Position numbers and translations under genes: made by a program. A stretch of DNA of 64,000 nucleotides from NCBI GenBank assembly GCA_964429385.1, contig CAYSBR010000013.1, forward strand, positions 1 to 64,000. Reading direction: 5' to 3'. This DNA is from UBA2377 sp964429385 (lineage in GTDB: Bacteria > Verrucomicrobiota > Verrucomicrobiia > Opitutales > Opitutaceae). A model generated the notes under the pieces. That model saw nothing but the letters and a program-made list of their open reading frames with translations. It did no database searches and was not told the DNA's origin. Of this stretch, positions 1-7,961 are shown in pieces; the first letter of the stretch is position 1; each line of letters opens with the position of its first letter.

Positions 1-594
1 GCCTTCGATCACGGTCTCGAACGGCTCATGATCTTCGTCAGGACGCTTTTGCACGCCGAGGACGACGTCGCCATACATCTGGATGAAGCGACGATAGCAG
101 TCCCACGCGAAACGCGGGTTGTTGGTGGCCTTTTCAAGCGCGAGCACGGTCTCGTCGTTGAGGCCGAGGTTGAGAATCGTATCCATCATGCCCGGCATGG
201 AGTCGCGGGCGCCGGAGCGGACGGCGACGAGGAGCGGCATGCCTTTGGTGGCGCCGAACTTCGTGCCCATGATCTTCTCCATGTTGGCCACGCCGGCTTC
301 CATCTGGGCCTGCAGCGAGGCAGGATAGGTGCGCTTGTTGGCGTAGTAGTAGGTGCAAACCTCGGTGGTGATGGTGAAGCCGGGAGGCACGGGCAGGCCG
401 ATGCGGGTCATCTCGGCGAGATTGGCGCCCTTGCCGCCAAGGAGGTTTTTCATGCCTCCGTTGCCGTCGGCTTTGCCGGCGCCCCACGTATAGACGTATT
501 TCAGAGCCTTCGTGGAGGCGGATTTCTTCACAGCGGGCTTTTTGCCAGCGGGCTTTTTGCCAGCGGGCTTTTTAGCGGAGGTTTTCTTGGCCAT
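1..594 (-). CDS. ppdK: Pyruvate, phosphate dikinase, N-terminal part (cut by window edge)
   Basis: Reverse-strand reading from the ATG at 594 gives 198 codons that run off the left edge. After a Lys/Ala/Pro-rich leader of about 28 residues the sequence matches the PPDK ATP-grasp domain: KYVYTWGAG, then LLGGKGANLAEM, then GLPVPPGFTITTEVC, and later VRSGARDSMPGMMDTILNLG. Family knowledge: PPDK interconverts pyruvate, ATP and phosphate with PEP, AMP and diphosphate in the cytosol, serving gluconeogenesis or PPi-linked glycolysis. The lysine-rich leader, encoded partly by a 15-bp tandem repeat, is not part of the usual enzyme. The phosphohistidine and PEP-binding domains lie outside the window. 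No clear Shine-Dalgarno is visible. It is divergent from the Sel1 gene at 755. Identity is very secure; only the start could move downstream to the conserved KYVYTW region. Confidence 0.95.
   Translation of the reverse strand, partial: MAKKTSAKKPAGKKPAGKKPAVKKSASTKALKYVYTWGAGKADGNGGMKNLLGGKGANLAEMTRIGLPVPPGFTITTEVCTYYYANKRTYPASLQAQMEAGVANMEKIMGTKFGATKGMPLLVAVRSGARDSMPGMMDTILNLGLNDETVLALEKATNNPRFAWDCYRRFIQMYGDVVLGVQKRPDEDHEPFETVIEG
532..576 (-). repeat. 15-bp tandem repeat encoding a Gly-Lys-Lys-Pro-Ala tail
   Basis: The unit agcgggctttttgcc occurs at 532 and 547, with a third copy at 562 that differs in its last bases. On the coding (minus) strand it gives repeated KKPAGKKPAGKKPA in the N-terminal leader of the PPDK. 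A 15-bp unit keeps frame, so copy number could vary between strains without breaking the gene. Confidence 0.85.
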
Positions 595-754
595 GTTGGT
601 ATGTGGAAAAATGAACGAAAAGGACGCCCATCGCAAAGGGCGGGGGCGGGGGTGTCAACGGTGGAGGCGCCGGGGCCGGCTGCTGGCGGTGAAATGTCGG
701 GTGCGGCACAAGAGGGATTGCGGTGGGCGGGCAGGGTGTTAAAGCCAGCCGGAT

Positions 755-1855
755 ATGTTGATCCGGAAATCAGGGAAATACGTGCGGCTGGCTGTGCTCT
801 GCGCGGGGTTGGCGGGGGCGGTGTTGCCGGCCCGCGCGGCCTCTGATCTGGCGGCGGCGCAGGCGGGCAATGCCGAGGCCCAATACGGAATGGCGGCGGC
901 GTATTTCCAAGGGACGGACGGGTATGAGCGCGATATTGCTCAGGCGCTGGAGTGGCTGCAAAGGGCGGCGGATCAGGGGTATATGCCCGCGGCCTACCGG
1001 CTCGGGGAAATTTATTTCCACGGTTACGGCGGGGTTCCCCGCGACTTGGTGAAGGCGGCGGCGGCTTTTCGCCGCCCGGCGGTGGCGGATTACGAGGAGG
1101 CCAAGGTTTACCTCGGCTATCTTTATTTCATCGGCGAAGGCGGACTGGCGCGGGATGAGGAGCGGGGGATCGTCCTGCTGCGCGAGGCGGCGGCCCGCGG
1201 CCAGCAGGCGGCCTGGAAACTCCTGTGGGAGGCGTATGCCGACGGCAAACTGGCGCCGATCCACGAGGATGAGCTGGTGGCGATGATCGAGGCCGGCGCC
1301 GCGGCCGGAGATCCGCGGGCGCAGGAAACCCTGGGATTGCGGCTTTTGCTCGGTCCGGAAGCCCAGCGCGATCTGCCGCAGGCGCGCGCATTGTTGTCGG
1401 CGTTGGCGGAGCGGGGGTCGGTGCTGGCGGCGACCGCCATGGCCGACGATATCGGTGCGCTGTTGGATGGTCCGGCGGCCGACCGGTTGAGCGACCGCGA
1501 GCGGCGGGATCTCGATGCCCGGTTCAAACGCATGGTGCATCTGATTGCGGTCCATGGCGGCAAACAGGGCCGGGATGCCTTCATCCGCGTCCTCACCCGC
1601 CTGACTCCGCTGGCGCAGCACGCGCCGCGCGACGCGGGCGGCAGCATCGTGGTGAGCGACGACTTGGTGGCGGCGCTGGCCTGGGGCCGGATCCATCGGG
1701 AGGACCAGGATCCGCAGCCGGAGGTGCTTCGCTGGGTGCGTGAAGGCGAGGCCTGGATCGCCGATTATCCGCGCATCCGTGACCGGGTGGACACGCGGGA
1801 GCGCACCCTGAGAGCGGAGCTGGAGCGCGCAGGCGCGGCCGGCCGCGCTTCGTAA
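755..1855 (+). CDS. Exported Sel1-like (TPR-type) repeat protein
   Basis: 366 residues. The ATG at 755 is followed by a basic, hydrophobic signal peptide ending near PARA/AS at residue 29. The N-terminal half then shows Sel1-like repeats: NAEAQYGMAAAYFQGTDG, a block with ALEWLQRAADQGYMPAAYRL, a block with YLGYLYFIGEGG, and a fourth with REAAARGQQAAWKLL. Sel1 repeats are alpha-helical solenoids used for protein-protein contacts, often in the periplasm or envelope. The C-terminal third (from about residue 230) has no motif I recognise. TatC follows after 20 bases on the same strand, so the two may be co-transcribed. Function beyond protein binding cannot be read from the sequence. Confidence 0.85.
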   Translation: MLIRKSGKYVRLAVLCAGLAGAVLPARAASDLAAAQAGNAEAQYGMAAAYFQGTDGYERDIAQALEWLQRAADQGYMPAAYRLGEIYFHGYGGVPRDLVKAAAAFRRPAVADYEEAKVYLGYLYFIGEGGLARDEERGIVLLREAAARGQQAAWKLLWEAYADGKLAPIHEDELVAMIEAGAAAGDPRAQETLGLRLLLGPEAQRDLPQARALLSALAERGSVLAATAMADDIGALLDGPAADRLSDRERRDLDARFKRMVHLIAVHGGKQGRDAFIRVLTRLTPLAQHAPRDAGGSIVVSDDLVAALAWGRIHREDQDPQPEVLRWVREGEAWIADYPRIRDRVDTRERTLRAELERAGAAGRAS

Positions 1856-1875
1856 GCGATCTCTATTTACCGGTT

Positions 1876-2685
1876 GTGAACGATCACGAGGAATTCTCCG
1901 ATGAAATCACCCCCGCCGAGGTGGCGGTGGATCCGCGCGAAAAGCCGATGGGGTTCTTCGAGCACCTGGAAGAGTTGCGGTGGACACTCATCAAGTGCGC
2001 GGGGGTGTTCGCGGTTTTTGTGGCGTTGATCGGCTTCAATCTGCGCCGCTTTGCGCATCTGCTGAGCCGGCCGCTCGAGAATGCGCAGGCGGATTATCCC
2101 GCGTTGCAGACCGAGTTGATCACGAACAGCCCGATGGGGGTTTTTTCCGTGATCATCAGCATCTGCCTGCTCGGAGGCTTTCTGCTGGCGCTGCCATTCT
2201 GCCTTTTCTTCATCGGCCAATTTGTGGCCCCGGCGCTCACGCAGCGGGAAATCCGGCTGCTGCTGCCGACCGCGCTGGCCGCGCTGGTGCTCTTTTTCCT
2301 CGGGGCGAGCTTCGGCTATTTCTTCATTGTGCCGAGCACGCTGCGGATATCCTTCGAGCTGAATGAACTGCTCGGCTACAGCATCCTGTGGACGGCCGAC
2401 CGGTATTACAGCCTGATCCTCTGGCTGGTGCTGGGGTTGGGCGCGGCCTTCGAGTTTCCCCTGCTCATCGTACTGGCCAACATGATGGGGCTCGTGGCGG
2501 TGGCCACGCTGCGCAAATACCGCCGCCATGCGATCGTGGTGATGTTTGTGATCGCGGCGATCATCACGCCGACGCCCGACATGTTCAACCAGACGCTCAT
2601 CGCCATTCCGTTGATCCTGCTCTACGAGCTTTCGATCCTGGTGGCGGCGCGGATGGAGAAACGCCGGGCCGCCCAAACCGCGTAA
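1876..2685 (+). CDS. tatC: Sec-independent protein translocase TatC
   Basis: 269 residues with GTG start. The family signature FFEHLEELRWTL is at residues 27-38, just before the first membrane helix, as in all TatC proteins. About six membrane segments follow. The conserved region before the last helices is present as ATLRKYRRHAIVV and then IITPTPDMFNQ. TatC is the twin-arginine signal receptor of the Tat pathway in the inner membrane and works with TatA and TatB, which are not seen here. The start is set by the GTG 20 bases after the Sel1 gene, which leaves about 26 acidic residues before the signature. Identification is firm. Confidence 0.97.
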   Translation: MNDHEEFSDEITPAEVAVDPREKPMGFFEHLEELRWTLIKCAGVFAVFVALIGFNLRRFAHLLSRPLENAQADYPALQTELITNSPMGVFSVIISICLLGGFLLALPFCLFFIGQFVAPALTQREIRLLLPTALAALVLFFLGASFGYFFIVPSTLRISFELNELLGYSILWTADRYYSLILWLVLGLGAAFEFPLLIVLANMMGLVAVATLRKYRRHAIVVMFVIAAIITPTPDMFNQTLIAIPLILLYELSILVAARMEKRRAAQTA

Positions 2686-2702
2686 GCCCGGTTTTCCCGG
2701 GC
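2686..2702. terminator. Weak hairpin between convergent tatC and a small membrane gene
   Basis: GCCCGG (2686-2691) pairs with CCGGGC (2697-2702) around a five-base loop. It starts directly after the tatC stop and lies downstream of both convergent genes. There is no U-tract on either strand, so this is a possible transcript end and not a proven intrinsic terminator. Confidence 0.35.
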
Positions 2703-2744
2703 AAAAGAATTACCGACAGACTGACTGGCAGGGAGGCCTGCCGT

Positions 2745-2984
2745 TTACTTCTTCTTGGCCGCGAGCTGGGCCTTGAGCACCACGCGGAACATTTGAATCG
2801 CGAGCCAGAAGGTGCCGCTCATGCAGGCGGAGGTCAGCGCGGACCAGAGAAGAATCTGCTTCGGGTCGTTCGAGGGCACATGCGACTTGAGCACCCCGAT
2901 CATGAAAAGGAAGAACGCGATGACGAGGATGGCGTCAACGACGAGGCTGACAGGAGTGACGAGCTTGGATTCAGGCTGGGCCAT
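2745..2984 (-). CDS. Small two-helix membrane protein, unknown function
   Basis: 79 residues with two predicted membrane segments: VSLVVDAILVIAFFLFMIGV (about 12-31) and LWSALTSACMSGTFWLAIQMF (about 46-66). The tail is basic and ends AAKKK. A short soluble loop with SNDPKQ lies between the helices. I do not recognise a family. It is transcribed toward tatC and shares its strand with pepP, whose stop codon lies at 3039, 54 bases upstream of this start, so it may be read from the same message. Coding is supported by the clean hydrophobic pattern and length. The function is unknown. Confidence 0.7.
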   Translation of the reverse strand: MAQPESKLVTPVSLVVDAILVIAFFLFMIGVLKSHVPSNDPKQILLWSALTSACMSGTFWLAIQMFRVVLKAQLAAKKK

Positions 2985-3038
2985 GGCGCGAAAGGAGACG
3001 CAGATGGGGCGGTTTGTCCACGGAAAAACTGACCGGCG

Positions 3039-4307
3039 TCAAAGCGTCTTTGGGATACGGGCGGTGAGGTTTTCGGGTACGCCGGCGGTGATGAGCAGGT
3101 TATCCTCAATGCGGACGCCGCCGATGGCGAGATGCGACTCGGCCCGGGTCCAGTTGACGCAGTCGCGGAAGCGCTCGCGGCGGGCGGGATCGTTGAGCAG
3201 GGCGGGGATGAAGTAGAGACCGGGTTCGATGGTGACCACATGGCCCTCGACCAGCGGCAGATCCATGCGCAGGGTGCGCAGGCAGGGGCGGGGATCTTTC
3301 GGCCGGTCGGGCAGCAGGCCGCTGGCGTCGCGGACGCCGAGGCCGACCATGTGGCCGATCCCGTGGGGGAAGAACAGGGTGTGCGCCTCCTGCTCGACCA
3401 GTGAGCCGGGGTCGCCACGCATCACGCCGAGATCCACGAGCCCGGCGGTGAGATCCACGGCACAGGCGAGATGGATGTCGCGCCACTCGGTACCCGCGCG
3501 GCAGCGGTCGCAGGCGCGGATCTGGGCGTTCAGCACGATGTGATAAAGATCGCGCTGAAAGGCCGTGGGCTCGCCGGCGACGTAGGTGCGGGTGACATCC
3601 GTCACGTAGCGGTCGATTTCCGCGCCGGCATCCACGAGGACGAAGTCGCCCGGTTGCACCACGCGGGGGCCGGGCTCGAAATGGAGCACGGCGGCGTTGG
3701 ACCCGGTGGCGACGATGGAACCGTAGCCGGTGCGGGTGGCGCCGTGGCGGAAAAACTCCGCTTCCAGTTCGATCTGCAAGGCGCGTTCGGTGAGGCCGGG
3801 GCGGAGTTGGGCGCGAAGAGCGGCGTAGCCGGCGACCGTGGCGGCGGCGGAGCGCCGGAGCAACGCGATCTCGGCGGCATCCTTTGGCCGGCGGGCGTGC
3901 AGAAAATGGGCGCGGATTTTTTGTGATAAGGCGGGGTCCGCCGCCACCTGGGGAATGGATGCGCCGAGCTGGGCGATGGGCCGGCCGGTTCGGGCGCCGA
4001 GCCAGGGGGCGAGTTCATGGAGGAGTTCTCCAGGAGGTTGGGTGCGGCCTTCCCAGACGCGTTCGGCTTCCGTGACCTCGGGAACGAAGGAGTGCCACGC
4101 CCGATCGCGCGGATCGTAGGTCACCACGCCTTGGGGGCACTCGAGTCCGGTGAGGTAGTGGTAATCGCTGTGCGCGCGGAAGGGGTAGGTCTGATCGGTG
4201 TTCTCCGGCAGGGGGACCGGCACGCCTGCTCCCACGATGAGCAGGGCGTCGCCGAGGGGAAGACTGGCGGCCAGGCGGTGCCGGCGGGCGGACAGGTGAT
4301 CGTTCAT
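3039..4307 (-). CDS. pepP: Xaa-Pro aminopeptidase (aminopeptidase P, M24B)
   Basis: 422 residues, the normal length for bacterial aminopeptidase P. The N-terminal creatinase-like domain includes the PFRAHSDYHYLTG region typical of PepP. The pita-bread catalytic domain keeps all five metal ligands: D226 (LVDAGAE), D237 (VTDVTRT), H319 (HGIGHMVGLG), E361 (TIEPGLYF) and E401 (GVRIEDN). The enzyme removes an N-terminal residue that precedes proline and uses two Mn(II) ions in the cytosol. It lies downstream of the usp gene on the same strand but is separated from it by a clear intrinsic terminator, so it probably has its own promoter in 4308-4382. Confidence 0.95.
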   Translation of the reverse strand: MNDHLSARRHRLAASLPLGDALLIVGAGVPVPLPENTDQTYPFRAHSDYHYLTGLECPQGVVTYDPRDRAWHSFVPEVTEAERVWEGRTQPPGELLHELAPWLGARTGRPIAQLGASIPQVAADPALSQKIRAHFLHARRPKDAAEIALLRRSAAATVAGYAALRAQLRPGLTERALQIELEAEFFRHGATRTGYGSIVATGSNAAVLHFEPGPRVVQPGDFVLVDAGAEIDRYVTDVTRTYVAGEPTAFQRDLYHIVLNAQIRACDRCRAGTEWRDIHLACAVDLTAGLVDLGVMRGDPGSLVEQEAHTLFFPHGIGHMVGLGVRDASGLLPDRPKDPRPCLRTLRMDLPLVEGHVVTIEPGLYFIPALLNDPARRERFRDCVNWTRAESHLAIGGVRIEDNLLITAGVPENLTARIPKTL

Positions 4308-4382
4308 GCGCCGAGTGTGGGATGCGGACCTGATCGGCGCAAAGCCTAACGCGGGTCAGGCATGGCGCGTGAAAGTGCGTGA

Positions 4383-4414
4383 AAACAAAAAGGCGCGGGC
4401 TGAACCCGCGCCTT
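4383..4414 (-). terminator. Intrinsic terminator of the universal stress protein gene
   Basis: On the minus strand, AAGGCGCGGG pairs perfectly with CCCGCGCCTT over 10 bp with a five-base loop and is followed directly by TTTTGTTT. It lies 23 bases beyond the usp stop codon and upstream of pepP. This is the best intrinsic terminator in the window. Confidence 0.9.
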
Positions 4415-4436
4415 GGAAAGGAAAACCGTCCGGAGA

Positions 4437-4895
4437 TTATTTTTTCTTGGCGGCCTTTTTGCGCGGCGGCGGCACGACCACGACGGGGCAGGTGGCTTTC
4501 TTGATGATTCCGGTCGTGGTGCTGCCGGCGATCAGTTCGAAGAGCGCGGAGTGGCCGTGAGAGCCGAGCACGATGTAATCGGCCCGGAGCTTTTTGGCCT
4601 GTTCGAGGATGTGGCTCACGGATCCGCCGGTGAGGAGAAGGGTGCTGGCCTTGACGCCGCCGGCCTTGAGCCGGCTCTCGACGCGGGCCAACTGGCGGGC
4701 GGCGGTTTTTTCGCTGATGGCCACGATTTCGCGGACGTTGGACATCACGGCGCCGTATTCGCTGGTGATGACCGGCGGCTGGACGACGTGCAGCAGCACA
4801 AGCCGGCCCTTGAGGGACTTGGCGAGTTCGGCCGCAGCCTTCACGATGCTCGTGCTCAGGGGGGAGAAATCAATCGGGGTGAGGATGGTCTTCAT
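4437..4895 (-). CDS. Universal stress protein, UspA family
   Basis: 152 residues with the single-domain Usp fold. The first strand is MKTILTPIDFSPLS. The nucleotide-binding pattern G-x2-G-x9-G-S/T is complete: G111, G114, G124 and S125 in GSHGHSALFELIAGST. The last strand is CPVVVVP. Proteins with this motif bind ATP and form dimers in the cytosol; their roles in stress survival vary. The C-terminus carries an unusual basic tail, RKKAAKKK. The gene is monocistronic by appearance: it has its own terminator at 4383-4414 and a 94-base gap to the upstream lactonase gene. Confidence 0.93.
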   Translation of the reverse strand: MKTILTPIDFSPLSTSIVKAAAELAKSLKGRLVLLHVVQPPVITSEYGAVMSNVREIVAISEKTAARQLARVESRLKAGGVKASTLLLTGGSVSHILEQAKKLRADYIVLGSHGHSALFELIAGSTTTGIIKKATCPVVVVPPPRKKAAKKK

Positions 4896-4989
4896 GACGA
4901 TGCTGCACTATGCACAAATGCCGGGGGAATGACAGCGCAGGATTTGGCGGAGGCGGCGCAAATTTTGCGCAGAGAAGGAATGCCGCGGC

Positions 4990-5865
4990 TCAAGCGGTCC
5001 TGCCGCCGAGCCGGGAGAAATGGCGGGGCAGGCCGGGAACTCCGACCTCGGCCCGGAAGACGCTGCCGGCCTCGCTGTAGCCCGGATCGGTCTCGCCCCG
5101 GGCGGAAGTGATGAAGAGCGTGCCGGGCTTGCCGCCGAAGCAGCACGAGGTCACGCGCGTGGCGGGCACGGAAATCTCGGCAACCACGGTGCCGTCGGGC
5201 GCGTGCCGGCGCAGGCGGTGGCCGTCCCAACGGGCGGACCACAGATGGCCCTCGGCATCCACGCAGAGGCCGTCGCAGGTGCCCTCGTTTTCCTTGTTGG
5301 CGACATAGAACTCGCGCCGGTTGCTCAGGGCGCCGGTGGCGGCGTCATAATCGAAGGCGAAGATGCGGTTGGTGGTCGAGCAGGTCCAATAGAACGTGCG
5401 GCCATCGGGCGAGAGGCCCATGCCGTTGGAGCAGCCGGTGCCGCGGAAGAGGAGGTGGACGGAGCCGTCGGGGTCGAAGCGGAAGAGTCCGCCGCTTTGA
5501 TCGTCGGCTCCGATGGTGCCGGCGTAAACACGGCCCGCCGGGTCGGCCATGACATCGTTGAAACGCTGCGTGCCGCCGTCGTTGAAGGTGCGCACGGTGC
5601 GGCAGTCGCCGGTGATCGGGTCGAAACGGGCGAGGTCGTTGATGCGGAAGAGCAGCAGGGCCCCGTCGGCCTCGAGCGTGAAACCGCCGACCGTCGGGCC
5701 ACGGTAGATTTGCCGGGCGAGCCCGCTGATTTCGTCCCAGGCGTAAAGTTCGCCCGCGGCGATATCGGTCCAGAAGAGGGTGCGGCGTGCGGTGTCCCAC
5801 AGCGGATTTTCACCGAGCTGGTTGCGGGTGGAGACGAGGAGACGGGCGGAAGGGAGCGGGGACAT
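4990..5865 (-). CDS. SMP-30/gluconolactonase family sugar lactonase
   Basis: 291 residues from the ATG at 5865. A longer reading from 5910 would overlap the upstream SDR gene, so the start 13 bases after that gene's stop is preferred. The six-bladed propeller pattern is clear. It includes the metal-ligand glutamate in LGENPLWD, the conserved NDVMADPAGRVYAGT block, GCSNGMGLSPDGRTFYWT and TCDGLCVDAEGHLWSA with its ligand aspartate. The family hydrolyses aldonolactones with a divalent metal. It is the last gene of a tight three-gene run with an SDR dehydrogenase and a sugar-acid dehydratase, which fits lactone opening between sugar oxidation and dehydration. The exact sugar is not known. Confidence 0.9.
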   Translation of the reverse strand: MSPLPSARLLVSTRNQLGENPLWDTARRTLFWTDIAAGELYAWDEISGLARQIYRGPTVGGFTLEADGALLLFRINDLARFDPITGDCRTVRTFNDGGTQRFNDVMADPAGRVYAGTIGADDQSGGLFRFDPDGSVHLLFRGTGCSNGMGLSPDGRTFYWTCSTTNRIFAFDYDAATGALSNRREFYVANKENEGTCDGLCVDAEGHLWSARWDGHRLRRHAPDGTVVAEISVPATRVTSCCFGGKPGTLFITSARGETDPGYSEAGSVFRAEVGVPGLPRHFSRLGGRTA

Positions 5866-5878
5866 GGATGGAGTCGGG

Positions 5879-6655
5879 TTATTCGAGGAGCCAGCCGCCA
5901 TCCACCACACAGTTGTGTCCGGTGGAAGCGCGGCTGACTTCGCTCAGATAGAAGAGAATGTGGTTGGCCACGTCCTGGGGTTGAAGGCGGAGTGGCAGGG
6001 ACTGCACGGCGGCGAGGTGGGCGAGGTGCTTGGCGGTGTCGGGGCCGGTGAAATACTCCGCGACCTGGCGCTCGGTGAAGATCCAGCCGGGCGAGAGGGT
6101 ATTGATGCGGATATGTTCACGGCCGAGTTCACGGGCGAGGCCGGTGGTCAGGCCGAGGATGCCGGCCTTGGTGGCTGCGTAGATGGCGCGACCGGGGAGG
6201 CCGAGCCGGTAGTTGATGGAGGAAACATTGACGATGGCGCGGCCTGCTCCGGCGCGGAGCAGATCGAGGCTGGCGCGGATGACGAGGTGGTAGGCGCGGA
6301 GGTTGAGGTCCACGATGCGATCCCATGCCGCGGCGTCGCCCCCGGAGAGCGGGAACTTGGGGTCCACGCCGGCGACGTTGACGACATAGTCGAGATGGCC
6401 GGTCTTGACGCGCAGCGTGGCGAAGACGCGATCGATGGCGGCGGGGTCGCGCAGATCGCAGGGCAGGGCGTGAAATGCAGGGTGGGCGATGGCCGGGGCC
6501 TCGAGCGCAAGGCCGAGGCAGGTGGCGCCGTTGGCGAGCAGCGCCTCGATGGTGGCGCGACCGATGCCGGCCGATGCGCCGGTGACGAGGGCGACGCGAC
6601 CCTTGAGGTCGGGCAGCAAAATTGCCGGAGCGGGCGTATCGCGCAGATCGGGCAT
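5879..6655 (-). CDS. SDR-family dehydrogenase, probable sugar dehydrogenase
   Basis: 258 residues, classical short-chain dehydrogenase length. The cofactor motif TGASAGIG is at 25-32, NVAG at 93-96, the catalytic Asn in DLNLRAY near 118, Ser in NVSSINYR near 145, and YAATK with Y159 and K163. The C-terminus VDGGW is also typical. Such enzymes oxidise hydroxyl groups with NAD(P). In this operon, seven bases after the dehydratase gene and 13 before the lactonase gene, the natural reading is oxidation of an aldose to its lactone. A role in sugar-acid interconversion is also possible. Confidence 0.92.
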   Translation of the reverse strand: MPDLRDTPAPAILLPDLKGRVALVTGASAGIGRATIEALLANGATCLGLALEAPAIAHPAFHALPCDLRDPAAIDRVFATLRVKTGHLDYVVNVAGVDPKFPLSGGDAAAWDRIVDLNLRAYHLVIRASLDLLRAGAGRAIVNVSSINYRLGLPGRAIYAATKAGILGLTTGLARELGREHIRINTLSPGWIFTERQVAEYFTGPDTAKHLAHLAAVQSLPLRLQPQDVANHILFYLSEVSRASTGHNCVVDGGWLLE

Positions 6656-6661
6656 GGCGCG

Positions 6662-7840
6662 TTACCAATCCACGACCGAGCCGTCGGGCGCAAAGCTGCG
6701 GCGGGGAATCTCCTGTTCGAAGGGATGGGCGGCGATGGCGTCCTCGTTGATTTCGACGCCAAGGCCGGGGCGCGAACTCGGCAAAACCATGCGTCCCTTT
6801 TTTTCGATGGTGAAGCCCCAGTTCACCACTTCATCACGCCAGGGCACATCCTGATGGACGGCCTCGCAGATGAGGTAGTTGGGCGTGGCGAAGCCGAACT
6901 CGATGGAGGCGGCGGTGCTGACGGGGCCCTGCGGATTGTGCGGCGCGACGGCGACGCCGTAGGCATTGGCCATCGCGGCAATGCGCCGCACTTCGCTCAA
7001 GCCGCCGCAGTGCGTGATGTCGGGCTGGATGATGCTGGCGGCCTGCAATTCGAAGAGGCGCTTGAAGGCGAACTGCGAGACCATGCGTTCGCCGGTGGCG
7101 ATGGGCGTCCGCACGGCGCGCTGCACGGCGGCGATGCCTTCCATGTGCTCGGGCCAGCAGGGCTCCTCGAAAAAGTAGAGGCCGTAGGGCTCAAGCGCCT
7201 TGGCGAAGATGAGGCCCATGCGCGGCGAGGGGCGGGCGTGGCAGTCCACCATGATGTCGATGGCGTCACCCACGGCCTCCCGCATGGCGCCGACGCACGC
7301 TTCGGCAAACTTCACCGGGCGCAGGCCCTCGATCATCATCTGCTCCGGGACGGGCATGGACTTGAAGGCGGTGAAGCCCTCGGCGACCGCCCGCTGCGCG
7401 AGCTCACCGAAGCGCCTGGCCTCGTTGACCGGCGTCTCGTAAAAATCCTCCATGCGCCCGCCGCCGAGGTGGCAGTAAAGGCGCACGTAATCGCGCACAC
7501 GGCCGCCCCAGAGTTGGTGGCAGGGCACGCCGAGGGTTTTGCCGAGAATGTCCCAAAGGGCGAGGTCGATGCCGGCGATGGCGGTGCCGCGCACCACGTC
7601 GTTGCCGTGCCAGAAGTGCTGGCGATACATCATCTGCCAGAGATGCTCGATGCGGCGCGGATCCTCGCCGACGAGGAGCTGGCTCAGGTCCTCGATGGCG
7701 CCGACGACGCCGCGGGTATGCCATTCGAGGGTCGCCTCACCCCAGCCGATGAGACCGGGCTGGTCGGTGATGACTTTGACGAATATCCAATTGCGCATCC
7801 GCGCGTGGCAGACCCGGGTTTCAATGCGCGAGATCTTCAT
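6662..7840 (-). CDS. Enolase-superfamily sugar-acid dehydratase (galactonate/mannonate dehydratase type)
   Basis: 392 residues in the mandelate racemase/enolase fold. Metal ligands are D199 (in VDCHARP), E225 (FFEEP) and E251 (ATGER). H201, two residues after the first ligand, and H301 in VAPHNPQGP are the acid/base histidines placed as in D-galactonate and mannonate dehydratases. The family removes water from an aldonate to give a 2-keto-3-deoxy acid. It is first in the minus-strand run, upstream of the SDR and the lactonase. The precise substrate cannot be read from motifs. Known relatives include D-galactonate, L-fuconate and D-mannonate dehydratases. Confidence 0.92.
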   Translation of the reverse strand: MKISRIETRVCHARMRNWIFVKVITDQPGLIGWGEATLEWHTRGVVGAIEDLSQLLVGEDPRRIEHLWQMMYRQHFWHGNDVVRGTAIAGIDLALWDILGKTLGVPCHQLWGGRVRDYVRLYCHLGGGRMEDFYETPVNEARRFGELAQRAVAEGFTAFKSMPVPEQMMIEGLRPVKFAEACVGAMREAVGDAIDIMVDCHARPSPRMGLIFAKALEPYGLYFFEEPCWPEHMEGIAAVQRAVRTPIATGERMVSQFAFKRLFELQAASIIQPDITHCGGLSEVRRIAAMANAYGVAVAPHNPQGPVSTAASIEFGFATPNYLICEAVHQDVPWRDEVVNWGFTIEKKGRMVLPSSRPGLGVEINEDAIAAHPFEQEIPRRSFAPDGSVVDW

Positions 7841-7961
7841 GGGGCGAGGAACGAGGATGTTTTACGGGAGGGCGGGTCAATGGTGAAATTGGGTGGTCCG
7901 TTTTTGTTGCATATCGGCACGCGGGGTGTGTGGTGGAGCGCATCCTTGTAACTTTTACCCC
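7841..7961. promoter_or_regulatory. Divergent promoter region of the carbohydrate locus
   Basis: These 121 bases separate the start of the dehydratase run (minus) from the start of the barrel glycosidase-like gene (plus), so both promoters and any shared operator must lie here or inside the genes. It is richer in A and T than its neighbours. I see no convincing operator palindrome. No regulator gene is adjacent. Confidence 0.5.

Noticed and set aside
5780..7951. A 723-codon open frame on the plus strand across the sugar-acid genes
   Set aside because: It is antisense to three genes with complete catalytic motifs, is Gly/Ala-rich in the way of GC-rich shadow frames, and has no domain.
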